Of a DNA stretch of 64,000 nt, positions 25,223 through 35,400 are shown one piece after another. Source of the stretch: Terrimonas_B sp041743125. Lineage in GTDB: Bacteria; Bacteroidota; Bacteroidia; Chitinophagales; Chitinophagaceae. Under the pieces are notes generated by a model. It was not told where the DNA came from, made no database searches, and saw only the letters and a program-made list of their open reading frames with translations. The stretch spans positions 8,749-72,748 of the forward strand of contig JBGTNK010000189.1 of assembly GCA_041743125.1 (NCBI GenBank). The letters are read 5' to 3'. Numbering within the stretch: position 1 is the first letter of the stretch; each line of letters begins with the position of its first letter. A program made the position numbers and the translations under genes.

Positions 25223-28003
25223 TTACTTTACCAATTTTTTGATGGCTATTATTTCATTTTTATTGTTACGAATAGTTACAATGAGCATTTGAGCTGTTTT
25301 TAATCCCGAATCAAATTTTACTTCAGTTTCGCTGATTCCCGGATAAATTTTTTCTTCATGAATTTTTCTTCCGGCAAGGTCCGTTATGATAATATAAAAC
25401 TGTTCAGAGGGCAATGGACTTAATTTGATCTTCAGAAAATCAGTAACCGGGTTAGGATAAACCATAATGTTCAAATTTGCAGGATTGAATTTAACGTTGA
25501 CCGTATTACTGTATACGAACATTCCATTTTTATCCACCTGCTTTATCCTGTAAAAATTATTGCCATTATTTGGTTTTGTATCCACGTAATAGAAGGGAGC
25601 CGCAGGTGGCCCGCGACCTATAACCTGAAAGTTGAAGCTGTTATCAGACTTTTCTATTTCAAAATAATCGTGGTCCTGGTCCGTAATTGCTTCCCAATTA
25701 AGTCGAATGGTCTTATCAGCCATTAATTGACCGCTGAAGCTTAGAAAATGGACAGGTAATGTTACCGGTGGCGCTAAAGTTTTAACGATCATAAAATTGT
25801 CAATATAAAAACCATCATCCAGATCATTTTCAAAATCATTCGCAGATGTACCATCAGAACTAAATTCAAACCGAAACCTCACATTGTTGCTTGAATAAAA
25901 TGATGACGGTATTTCGATAAGCTCTCTTGTCCAGTTTTCCTTTATTCCGGTTAAAGCCGGTAAACCTCCCAGTCTTCCCTGGTTGGTGGTATTCGTTTCC
26001 TGAACGGTAGTGCGGCCGGCGAGATCTGTCCAGGTACCATCCAAACCGTTTGTACTGTTAGCAGACATCTGCAGTCGCAGTATATCGCGGAAATTTTCCG
26101 CACGATGTCTTGTCCAAAAACTAATATAAGCAGCCGGGGCATCACTTAAGTCAAAGGCATTCTTCAATGCCGCTATCCGGGTACTGTTGCTTGTATAATT
26201 GCCTCCCGGAGATTCGGTTAATGATTTGGTTCCCGTATTGGAAAAGGTTGTTGTATAGTTCCATCCTCCGGAAACCGTCCAGTTAGAAGTAACTGAAGTA
26301 CCTTCCATATCATCTGAAAAGATATTGACGGGGTTGTAGATTTTGGTTACGGTATCATAAATCGTAATGCCGCCGGTTTCCACCTTCCAAACAAATTTTA
26401 CCGGTTGCCCATTCCCTAATGAAGGGGATAAAATAATGGGAATATTTCCGGAATAGCTGTCATAATAGGCTGGCAGGCTATTTATAATTTCAGGCGCCCC
26501 CACCGATTGAATATTTTGCAATGGAATAACACTTACGGTTACGGGGCTATCTCCCAGTCCTACCCTTTGTATTTTAAAACCCAGGCTGGGATTGAGCATA
26601 CTAATCGCAATATCATCCAGGTCCTGCACATCAACATACGAGCCAGCGGCAAAGGCTAATTGAATATTCTGAAAGCAAAGATTTTTGCAAAGCTCTATGA
26701 TCTGGCTGCTTGGTGCCCAAAAACCACCACCGCCAGCCTCCCCTGTCATGCCATAAATTTTTCCCTTTTTATTGGCCTCACCGGAAAAACTTTCTATATC
26801 GCCTAATAGCCACCAGTCTTTTACTCCTCCGGCCACTTCGTATTGAACCGTGGCATAACTATCTCCTGCCCTGTGACCGTTGTATTTACCCATTAAGGCA
26901 GGTACAAAGGAATAAAATCTTGAATCAGGAACAGACATAGAATGGTAAGCCCTTCTTCCAAACGGCAAAGAATAATATGGCCCTGAACAATGCTGATCAA
27001 ATGCAGCTACAAAATTGCGGGCGTAACACAAGTCCCTGATGGCCCTGGTTTCCGGTTCCGAAAAAGCACTGGTTCCCCAATAAGTTTGATCAGATGAATT
27101 GGATGAGCCACAACTGGATGAAGCTCCTGCACAATCACTCCAGTCAATTCCGTAATTCCTGTTCAGATCAACTCCTTTCTGCCTGTTGGAGCTCATATCG
27201 TCTACACCCACATTCCTTCGATTTTTTCTTTGCATTCCCCCACCAGATGGGTTATTGATCTCATTGTAAACATACCCGTCGGGATTCACGCAGGGCACAA
27301 TGAATATCTCCCTGTTGTTTACAAGGTCAGTAACAGACTGGTTGGTTCCGTAATTCTGTGCAAGGTATTGAGCGAAAAAAATCAGGCTTGTTCCTGTAAT
27401 GGCTTCCCTGGCATGTTGCAAACCCAGGTAAAGCAGTTCTGGTTCATTATTCTCATCGGTACCCACGTTATCAGAAATTTTAAGACACCATATGGTTCTT
27501 CCTTCAATGGATGTACCGATCGAAGTTTTTTGTACCAGCGATGGAAAGGCTGCCACCAGGTTATTCATTTGGGTGTTCATTTCTGAAAATGTATAAAAGC
27601 CACCCATGCTACCCGGAGGTAGTCCGTTGGTTGAAAAAAAGGAAGGCGTCGAAATAAAATTCCGGATTGATTGTGCCGACGTTTCAAATGCGGCTCTATT
27701 TCCTGAATTAAAAAAAGCCTTGCTCTGTTCTACAAAATTTTTGGTAACATCACCAATCAACACTTCAAAAGCATACCCGGATGAGCGTAGTTTATTTTGA
27801 GCGAATTCGCTGATCTCAGCAATGATGGCATCGCCTTCTGAATTGAAATGATCTGCGTCCATCATACCAATTACTGCTTGTCTTTCAGTAGTATTTTCCG
27901 GAAGTTTAATTTTTATTTTGCTAAACTTTTCCTGGGCGTAGCCTTTTGGAAAAAGAAATAGTATCAAGCCTATAGCAAGGACGAAAAATTTAATCTTCTT
28001 CAT
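25223..28003 (-). CDS. Secreted M14 zinc carboxypeptidase with T9SS sorting domain
   Basis: From the ATG at 28003 the protein is 926 residues. The signal peptide is MKKIKFFVLAIGLILFLF (ending GYAQ). A propeptide-like region is followed by the carboxypeptidase A-type domain: zinc ligands in LQHAREA (HxxE) and FDQHCSG, the substrate arginine segment DLNRNYGIDW, and the catalytic glutamate in GMTGEAGGGG. After it comes a carbohydrate-binding-like beta-sandwich (FSDDMEGTSVTSNWTVSGGW onward), the pre-sorting domain (RLNWEAITDQDHDYFEIEKS) and the T9SS type A domain with VYPNPVTDFLKIKL. It would remove C-terminal residues from peptides outside the cell. An in-frame extension to 28150 lacks signal-peptide character and is rejected. 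Confidence 0.93.
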   Translation of the reverse strand: MKKIKFFVLAIGLILFLFPKGYAQEKFSKIKIKLPENTTERQAVIGMMDADHFNSEGDAIIAEISEFAQNKLRSSGYAFEVLIGDVTKNFVEQSKAFFNSGNRAAFETSAQSIRNFISTPSFFSTNGLPPGSMGGFYTFSEMNTQMNNLVAAFPSLVQKTSIGTSIEGRTIWCLKISDNVGTDENNEPELLYLGLQHAREAITGTSLIFFAQYLAQNYGTNQSVTDLVNNREIFIVPCVNPDGYVYNEINNPSGGGMQRKNRRNVGVDDMSSNRQKGVDLNRNYGIDWSDCAGASSSCGSSNSSDQTYWGTSAFSEPETRAIRDLCYARNFVAAFDQHCSGPYYSLPFGRRAYHSMSVPDSRFYSFVPALMGKYNGHRAGDSYATVQYEVAGGVKDWWLLGDIESFSGEANKKGKIYGMTGEAGGGGFWAPSSQIIELCKNLCFQNIQLAFAAGSYVDVQDLDDIAISMLNPSLGFKIQRVGLGDSPVTVSVIPLQNIQSVGAPEIINSLPAYYDSYSGNIPIILSPSLGNGQPVKFVWKVETGGITIYDTVTKIYNPVNIFSDDMEGTSVTSNWTVSGGWNYTTTFSNTGTKSLTESPGGNYTSNSTRIAALKNAFDLSDAPAAYISFWTRHRAENFRDILRLQMSANSTNGLDGTWTDLAGRTTVQETNTTNQGRLGGLPALTGIKENWTRELIEIPSSFYSSNNVRFRFEFSSDGTSANDFENDLDDGFYIDNFMIVKTLAPPVTLPVHFLSFSGQLMADKTIRLNWEAITDQDHDYFEIEKSDNSFNFQVIGRGPPAAPFYYVDTKPNNGNNFYRIKQVDKNGMFVYSNTVNVKFNPANLNIMVYPNPVTDFLKIKLSPLPSEQFYIIITDLAGRKIHEEKIYPGISETEVKFDSGLKTAQMLIVTIRNNKNEIIAIKKLVK

Positions 28004-28530
28004 AAGGTTCGGATTAGGTGAACACAATACCCATTCTAATTCTTCAGCCGCCTTATTTAAAAGACGGAAAAGCTGTGGTGATTCCAGGAGTTGAAAATAG
28101 AAGGAAGCTTTTGAAAAAAAAAGGTAAATGCACTTTGGAAAGCGATGCATTTTTTTATGGAAATACCGGGGAAAAAATATAACTGCGGGGAAAATTTACT
28201 AATAGAAAAATACTGAAAGGGATAATACGGAGTTATATTACCACTGTACTTGTATGATTAATCAGCATTTATTAAATAATTACCTTCAATTGTTTATTTT
28301 TTATTGTTTTTAGTTTAATGGTATTCGCCAAAAAATCATCCCGGTTTGTGAAGGAAAATTCGGTTATGGACATTTCATTTTTTGAATTGATTCAGAAATA
28401 AGAAAGTTTATTTATTACACACGGATTCTCCATCCATATTCTTAATGCTAAAAACTCCCTTCAGTTAAATGAAGGGAGTTTTTAAAAATATAATCGCCAG
28501 GATGAATACTTAAACCTGCGCAGAATTATT
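28004..28530. other. Non-coding gap with terminator
   Basis: This stretch of 527 nt between two minus-strand T9SS genes has no convincing ORF. It holds the hairpin terminator at 28450-28483. No clear promoter consensus for the carboxypeptidase gene was found in the part nearest its start. Confidence 0.5.
28450..28483. terminator. Bidirectional hairpin terminator
   Basis: AAAAACTCCCTTCA and TGAAGGGAGTTTTT form a perfect 14-bp stem with a 6-nt loop; the A/T ends give a U-tract on either strand. It closes the 28531-32241 gene on the minus strand. Confidence 0.85.
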
Positions 28531-31500
28531 TTATTGCTTCTGAAGTTTTACATGCTGATCAATACCTGCTCCGGTTACCTTAAGGAAGTATAATCCAGCG
28601 GATAATTTACTTACATTGATAGAAAAATTATTTGTTCCTCTTTTTATCTGAACAGAATTTTGCATCACGATCCTGCCATAATTATCTACTAGTTTCCAGT
28701 TTGCTTTACCATTTACAACCGCATTAATTATCACTTTGGTTTCTTCGGATGCGGGGTTGGGTGAAATAACCACCCTCTTAGTAATATCAGCCAGGTAAAT
28801 GTTGACTATGTTAGAATATTTATATTCACCGTCTTTGTCCACCATTCTAAGCCTGTAATTGAATATTGCTGAAGACAGGCTGGCAACATCATTATCTGTG
28901 AAAGAATATTGACGGGCAACATTACTAAATCCGTTTGCATTAACAGCGCCAATTTTTTCAAAATTTCTACCATCAGCACTCCTTTCTACGTCGAAGTAGG
29001 AAGTGTTATTCTCATGATTGGTTTCCCATTGTAAAAGGGTTGAATTGTTTTGGAAATACCCTCTGAAATAAACCAGGTCTACTGGTAAACTTATTGCCTG
29101 GTTGCCAAAATAGAATGACGAAAATGAATTTATATTTGCCTGCAACATGTATCCATTACTGCCATGAGCTTCTGCAAAAACCGGGTTGATCAACGAGGTA
29201 TTTGAAGATATTACAGCTCCGCATGCATCGGAATTTTTGAGGATCTTCAGATCGCCGATTGAACTTATACCACTTCCCGGATCTGCATCCAATGCATCAA
29301 ATTCTGCCTTGGTCATATAAAGCCTGATTGAAACAGGAGATGAGGGCTGAACAGTGGGTGTTATTCTTATATTCCGGTGCAGGTATCGCCGTGAAAATAT
29401 CTGGCGCAATGCACCGGATTTGGTATAAAATGAGGAAGTAACAGCGCCTAAATTATTCAAGTTGGCTTTTATCTCCGCCATAATGTTTCCATCCGGACCA
29501 GTGATTGGAACCCAGATATTATTGTTTGTGGCATCTATTGTAATAGTAGTGCCATCAGCACAGGCGTTTGTTAAGCCAGAAGTTACATCAATATCTGTTG
29601 AAATTGAACTTTTCCCTCCAACGTCGGCATAACCCAGGAAAGTATATTTCTGAACACAGCCCTGGCAGGCCGGAACCACGGGGTTGGCAGCACTTGGTCC
29701 CGAACTGGTTGTTGATCTATCCATCACCACATAAATATCCTTTCCATTAGGTGCAAAAGCCAAATCTCTGTATCTGTTCTGGCTTCCAAAATAACTGATC
29801 GTGTCACTTTCAGTGTTTGTAGGTGCCGTTGTAATACCCGAAGCATTTAATCTTATCCTCACAAGCCTGCCCCATTTTAGTGAGGCTGCTACCAAGGATT
29901 TTTTCCAACCTGGAATCAGTGTATGCGTATACAGATCCAGACCAGACCATCCTTCGGAGGGCCATCCTCCATTACCAGGTTTTGTTCTCCAAATATTTGC
30001 CACTGTTCCGGCTCCTGATGTCGGCCCGGGATACGCGGAAAATAAAGGGTCTTTATATAGTCCGTTTCCATTGGCGTCTATTGCAGCTCTGTTTGTAGCT
30101 TCATTTCCTACAGGAGGACAACTTGAGTTACCACTGCCATCAGGAAATGCAGCTCCAGCAGATACACTTGTATTAGTGCTGGGAGTTGTCGTTCCATTAT
30201 AATTTCCATCGGCAACATATCCTATCACCAATGGATGGCCGTAATTTTTGAATCCTTCTATTATGTTTATTTCATCATCGCTGTAGGGGCCATGGGATGA
30301 GCCATATAAAATATTCATCGCTGTATCATATGCAAATCCCTGGTTATTTCTTATACCTATACTATATACAGCACTTGTAGAAGAATATGGATTACTATTA
30401 GGTATCCATGCTGCCAAACCTGCATCACCATCTGATTCAAGATTAAATCTCAAAATTTTTCCTTCATAAGATGCCGGGATTTGAGCTTTTTGAGGCCGGG
30501 TTTGATTGCTAAACTGGCCGGAGCCCATATCACCTGATGCATAAAAAAGATAGGGCGTTCCTCCCGGCGTTACAGGAGCAATAATCATCCTTTGGGAATT
30601 ATGATCATTACTACCAGGCAGCGTATCGCACAAAGAAACCGGTGATTCTAATTTACCGGTACTGGTATTAAATGTAAACCTGACAAGCCGGTTAGTGAAA
30701 AAAATTCCAGTCGGGGAACTACCTCCGTTGGAACTATGTATATAAGAAATGTAGACGTAATTCTTCGGCGCTAAGGAATCTAAAAATTTTGGATGCAAAG
30801 CCAGGCCGGCTAATCCACCCTGGGCTCCTGAACCGTTATTAAACTGGCAGTTAAAAGCTACATCAGCCGGAGCTGTAAAAAATGTGCTGCCCTGGGAAAT
30901 ATCCAATACAGTTTGTTTTACGCCGCTCACCGGATCCATCCTGTACACCTTATAACCCTTAGCTTCTGTAATCCACAAACTATCATCCGGACCATAAGTA
31001 ATTTCCCAGGGATCTGCCATAACGTTAGGACCAGAAAGGATCGTTTGCTTAAAAACTTCGTTCATTCTGCCAGACCTTGATGTTTCGGGATCCGTTACGC
31101 AAATGTCAAAAGCCCATGCTGAGGAACCCCCGGTGGGTGTTCCTGCATTGTTTTTCAGTATTCTTATATAGTAGGTATTTCCGATTGTTAAACCTGCTCC
31201 AGCTGGCACCAAAGGAAATGATGTTGCCGGAACGGTATTATTGCCACAACCTACTTCAGCAAATGATCCACATGAACCAGATAGTAATTGTAATTTTAAA
31301 CGGTTTGTCCAACTAGCGCCGAGATTGCTTAGTGTAATTACCGGATATTTGGTTTGGGCTACAAATTTATACCATACATCTGGGTTGTTTGCTGCCGTAC
31401 AGTTTGATGTAATGGAGCCGCCATCTGCATTAGCTCCATTTAATGTTTGATTAGTAAGGCGGCTAGTCCCTCCCACACAATCAGGATCTGTGGTAATTAA

Positions 31501-32241
31501 AATAGCATTGGCGCAAATATCATAGGGCGGATATTCATACCAGGACACAATAGTTCTCAAAGCCAGCGTTCCTGTTGATTGAATTTGTGATACATTTCCA
31601 GTTGCTCCGGCTGTTGTAGTCTGGATATAGTAGGCACCAGTATGAGATTGGGCGGTAGTAGTATTCCTGTATTGAGCTGATCCTGGCTTAACCCATCCCG
31701 CTCCCGATAGGGAACCCCAGGTATTAGCTGCGCCAACACTCCAAAAAGCCATAGTAACGGAGTTCGAGGCAGTTGTTGTTACTCCATTAATTGAATTTGT
31801 AGTGGTATTTGAATTGCTATTTACCGGATTTACGTTTACACCCCATAAATTATTGCTGTTGCTGGGTCTGAAAACATACATAATCGCAGACAATGCAAGA
31901 GTATTACCTGCACCAACTGTGACCGATGGATTAGCGCCCCATGTACCATTATATCGACACCAGAAAATTGCGGTATTTTGATTTGTGCCAGCATATGTGG
32001 TAGCACTCGTCCATGTTTGCCCACCGGTTGCACTCATTGCAAAGGTCCCGGCATTTGCCCTGTATTCAGCATGAATTATAACCAAATCTCCGGCAACCAT
32101 GGATGATGGTGGCGCTATGGCCGCGGTAGGACCGGCTTGAGTACCATTATCGGCAGGTACGCTTGCCAATCCAAAATATGTTTGAGCAATTAGAACACGG
32201 GAAATAAGGATCAGTAAGAGACTGAGTAATGGTTTCTTCAT
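28531..32241 (-). CDS. Large T9SS protein with glucose/sorbosone dehydrogenase-like propeller
   Basis: The 1236-residue protein has a signal peptide (MKKPLLSLLLILISRVLIAQ). Residues 21 to about 240 form a beta-sandwich module (ADNGTQAG, GDLVIIHAEYR, FWCRYNGTW, IMYVFRP) also found in the divergent neighbour. One copy of a pre-peptidase-like module follows (ICANAILITTDPDC to FDICVTDP). From about 395 a PQQ-dependent sugar dehydrogenase-like propeller runs (DSLWITEAKGYKVYRMDP, GGLAGLALHPKF, FYASGDMGSGQ); the GLRNP loop seen in the other paralogs is IGIRNN here. A pre-sorting domain (LLQWETNHENNTSYFDVERS) and a T9SS domain with ISPNPASEETKVII end it. Probably a surface protein acting on sugars; catalytic activity is doubtful. 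Confidence 0.85.
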   Translation of the reverse strand: MKKPLLSLLLILISRVLIAQTYFGLASVPADNGTQAGPTAAIAPPSSMVAGDLVIIHAEYRANAGTFAMSATGGQTWTSATTYAGTNQNTAIFWCRYNGTWGANPSVTVGAGNTLALSAIMYVFRPSNSNNLWGVNVNPVNSNSNTTTNSINGVTTTASNSVTMAFWSVGAANTWGSLSGAGWVKPGSAQYRNTTTAQSHTGAYYIQTTTAGATGNVSQIQSTGTLALRTIVSWYEYPPYDICANAILITTDPDCVGGTSRLTNQTLNGANADGGSITSNCTAANNPDVWYKFVAQTKYPVITLSNLGASWTNRLKLQLLSGSCGSFAEVGCGNNTVPATSFPLVPAGAGLTIGNTYYIRILKNNAGTPTGGSSAWAFDICVTDPETSRSGRMNEVFKQTILSGPNVMADPWEITYGPDDSLWITEAKGYKVYRMDPVSGVKQTVLDISQGSTFFTAPADVAFNCQFNNGSGAQGGLAGLALHPKFLDSLAPKNYVYISYIHSSNGGSSPTGIFFTNRLVRFTFNTSTGKLESPVSLCDTLPGSNDHNSQRMIIAPVTPGGTPYLFYASGDMGSGQFSNQTRPQKAQIPASYEGKILRFNLESDGDAGLAAWIPNSNPYSSTSAVYSIGIRNNQGFAYDTAMNILYGSSHGPYSDDEINIIEGFKNYGHPLVIGYVADGNYNGTTTPSTNTSVSAGAAFPDGSGNSSCPPVGNEATNRAAIDANGNGLYKDPLFSAYPGPTSGAGTVANIWRTKPGNGGWPSEGWSGLDLYTHTLIPGWKKSLVAASLKWGRLVRIRLNASGITTAPTNTESDTISYFGSQNRYRDLAFAPNGKDIYVVMDRSTTSSGPSAANPVVPACQGCVQKYTFLGYADVGGKSSISTDIDVTSGLTNACADGTTITIDATNNNIWVPITGPDGNIMAEIKANLNNLGAVTSSFYTKSGALRQIFSRRYLHRNIRITPTVQPSSPVSIRLYMTKAEFDALDADPGSGISSIGDLKILKNSDACGAVISSNTSLINPVFAEAHGSNGYMLQANINSFSSFYFGNQAISLPVDLVYFRGYFQNNSTLLQWETNHENNTSYFDVERSADGRNFEKIGAVNANGFSNVARQYSFTDNDVASLSSAIFNYRLRMVDKDGEYKYSNIVNIYLADITKRVVISPNPASEETKVIINAVVNGKANWKLVDNYGRIVMQNSVQIKRGTNNFSINVSKLSAGLYFLKVTGAGIDQHVKLQKQ

Positions 32242-32354
32242 CGATTGGTGGATTTTGAAGCTGTAAAATAAAAACCATCCGGATAATTACTTAGAGTATT
32301 ATTTCTCTTTTTTTTATAGGTATAAACACCTAATAAGAATTGGTACAGTTCCTA

Positions 32355-32384
32355 TTGCTGCATATTATGAAGCGTCGTATTTTG
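32355..32384 (+). promoter_or_regulatory. Promoter of the 32420 T9SS gene
   Basis: TTG at 32355-32357 and TATTTTG at 32378-32384 are separated by exactly 20 nt, the same layout as the promoters at 51788, 53453 and 54407. The -7 box lacks one T of TAnnTTTG. A start near 32391 gives a leader of about 29 nt. Confidence 0.55.
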
Positions 32385-32419
32385 CTCTATCCAATATTGT
32401 TGAAACCAAAGAATCCACC

Positions 32420-35400
32420 ATGAACCTTTTTACCTTAATCCTTACCAGGCGAAACATTAGAAAGATTTTTCGACTTTGTATATTCCTATTACTCCCATTA
32501 TTTTCTTATACGCAAACATTTTTTGACGTATCAAGTAATCCCGCAGATAATGGTTCCCAGGCAACTGGTACTGCAGCTGTAACACCTCCGGCACTAATGA
32601 ATGCTGGTGACCTGGTGGTTATTTATGCTCATTACAGGGGTACAGGAGTTACCTTTTCTTTGCCGGCTACGGGTGGTCAATCCTGGACATTGGAAACATC
32701 CCCCGCAGGCGCCGGCAGCCAATCCTTTGCCGTATTCTGGTGCCGGTTTGATGGATCTTGGACAACCAACCCTTCAGTCACTATAGGTGGGGGAACTCTT
32801 GGCCTATCAGCAATCATGTATGTATTTCGCCCCACCAGTTCAAGTAACTCATGGGGTATTCATATTGGAGCTTCAAATGGTGCAACCACTGGAACCGCCA
32901 TTCCCATTACAGGGCTTACAACATCGGTACCCAATACAGTTTCTATGGCTTTTTGGGCCAGCGCTAATGACAATACATGGGGTACTTTAACTGGCGCAGG
33001 GTGGAGTAAAACAGGGTTATCTAATCAATACAGAAATACAGCCGGCACCGACCAGGGGCATACAGCTGCTTACAATATCCGGCCTACTGCAGGTAATGTG
33101 GCCAATGTGTCGCAAACCCAGTCTTCAAGTTTAAGCACCCGTACAAGTATAATATCCTGGTACGAATTATCACCTCCGTCCAATGATGATTGCGCAGGTG
33201 CCATTTCTATAACATCAGCAACATCTTGCGTAAATACGGCCGGCGATTTAACGGGTTCCACTTATAATACCATTTCGCCTATTGGGTGCGGTGTTGCTGA
33301 CAGGAACGATGTATGGTATAGTTTCACTGCCCAATCAACCAATCCAACCATTACCCTTTCATCCGCTCCTGCAAACCCCAGACTTCAATTGTTCTCTGGT
33401 TCTTGCGGAACCTTGACCTCCCTGGCTTGTGGAAATGCGTCAATTGCTGCAACTGGTCTTAGTATTGGAAGTACTTATTTTGTTCGTGTTTATACTGATC
33501 CAAATTTTTCAGGTGCATCCGGATCATTTAATATTTGTGTTACTGACCCTTCTCCGGCAAATGATCTTTGCGGCGGAGCTGTTGTGTTAACATCAGACAC
33601 TGTTTGTAACAACACTTCGGGTAGTTTATATGGATCTACTTTTACCGCCACCACCATTACAGCTCCCGATTGTGCTACCGGTGTTATCCGGGATATATGG
33701 TACAGGTTTGTAGCTCAAACCACAAACCCAACTATTACACTAAGCAGTCTGGGAGTTAATTTCACTAACCCGGGTATGCAATTATTATCCAATAATTGCG
33801 GTGGAACCTTTACCACTTTTTTCTGTGGCACTACCTCAATAGCTGCAGACTTTTTAGTTCCGGGCACTACTTATTTTATCCGGGTTTATACAACAACTGT
33901 TCCGGCACCTGATTCTTATTCTGGTTGGGATTTTGATCTATGCATTACAGATGTTGTTTCACCTGTCCCCGCCAATGATGAATGTGCTACTGCCATTAAT
34001 TTGTTGATCAGCGCTAATTGCTCAAACATACAGGGCACGGTAGCAGGAGCCACAGCTTCAGGGATTGCGATTGCACCTTGTACGGGACCAGTAGCTTATG
34101 ATGTATGGTATAAGTTTACCGCTGTCAGTGCCTCTTCAACAATTACACTAGGTAGTGCAGGAACTAACTTTAATACTCCCAGGATGCAATTATTTTCTGG
34201 CACTTGCGGTTCACTTAGCTCAATGGCTTGCGGCACCACCTCTATTACTAATGCAACAGTGACGGGTACCACTTACTATGTCAGGGTGTATTCAACAACA
34301 GGCCCTGCCCCCAATGGAAATGCCAACTTTAATATTTGTGTGGCAGCAACGGGTGCCCTGGTAAGATTTGGAAACAGCTATGTAAACGTAACACGTAAGA
34401 CTACGGGTGGCGTGGTGCAAACAGGAGATGTTCTCGAAATAAGAATGACGATCAATCATACTTCGGGAACGATGACAAATCTCAGGTATGTTGATAATTT
34501 ACCAAGCTACACGGCCATTGCCGGATCGGCACCTCACGACTCCATCAAAATCATTACCAATGAAGGCCTCAGGTACAAAAAATATACCCTGGCTGCAGGT
34601 GATGATGCCGGAACTTTTCAAGCTACTCCACCGGCCGGTCAATATAACATTCGACTTAACCTGGGCTTTGGCACCACCGTGCCCGGAGCACCACCAGATA
34701 ATACCAGTACTGAATTTGCTTCAGCCACGGGCTCAATGATTGCAGGGACAGACAGACCAAGAGGGGGTGGAGGAATGCTTTTTGCCATAGCATACCGGGT
34801 AGTTGTAACGGGAGTTCCGGGGGATACCATTCAACTGAATCCGGGACAATTTATTTATAGAAATGGCGGGGGAGATATCACCCTGTCTGCAACACCCTTT
34901 AAAATAGTGATCAGTGAACCGTTGGATTTATGTCCAAATAGTATAGGGGTAAATATTGCCGGAGAATATGGCGGCACTTTCGGTACCGGAACAACTCCTA
35001 ACCGGACAGCTGATTTAAACCTTCCTATAGCCGGTTATTCTTTTATCGCCAATGTAAATGCGACCAATACGATTGGTGACGGGCGGTATGGGATAGTGAA
35101 AAATTTAAGCCCACGGAACAGAACATTAACTAATGCAAGACGACAACCCAATTGCACAGTAGCTCCCATTTTAAATATTAATGACCCTATGAACTGTAAT
35201 AACAGGATGTTTGGTCATTGGTACATTGACGGAGATCATTCAGGTACCAACAATGCAGCTGGCAACACACCTCCGGCGGCCGATGTGAATGGTGGATATA
35301 TGCTGGTAGTAAATGCCGATTATGTAGCTTCCGAAATTTTCAGGCAAAACTTCACCAATCTTTGCCCAAATACATATTATGAGTTCTCTTCCTGGATAAA

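Noticed and set aside
28004..28150. 49-residue N-terminal extension of the carboxypeptidase
   Set aside because: A typical signal peptide begins at the internal ATG (28003); the extension would bury it.
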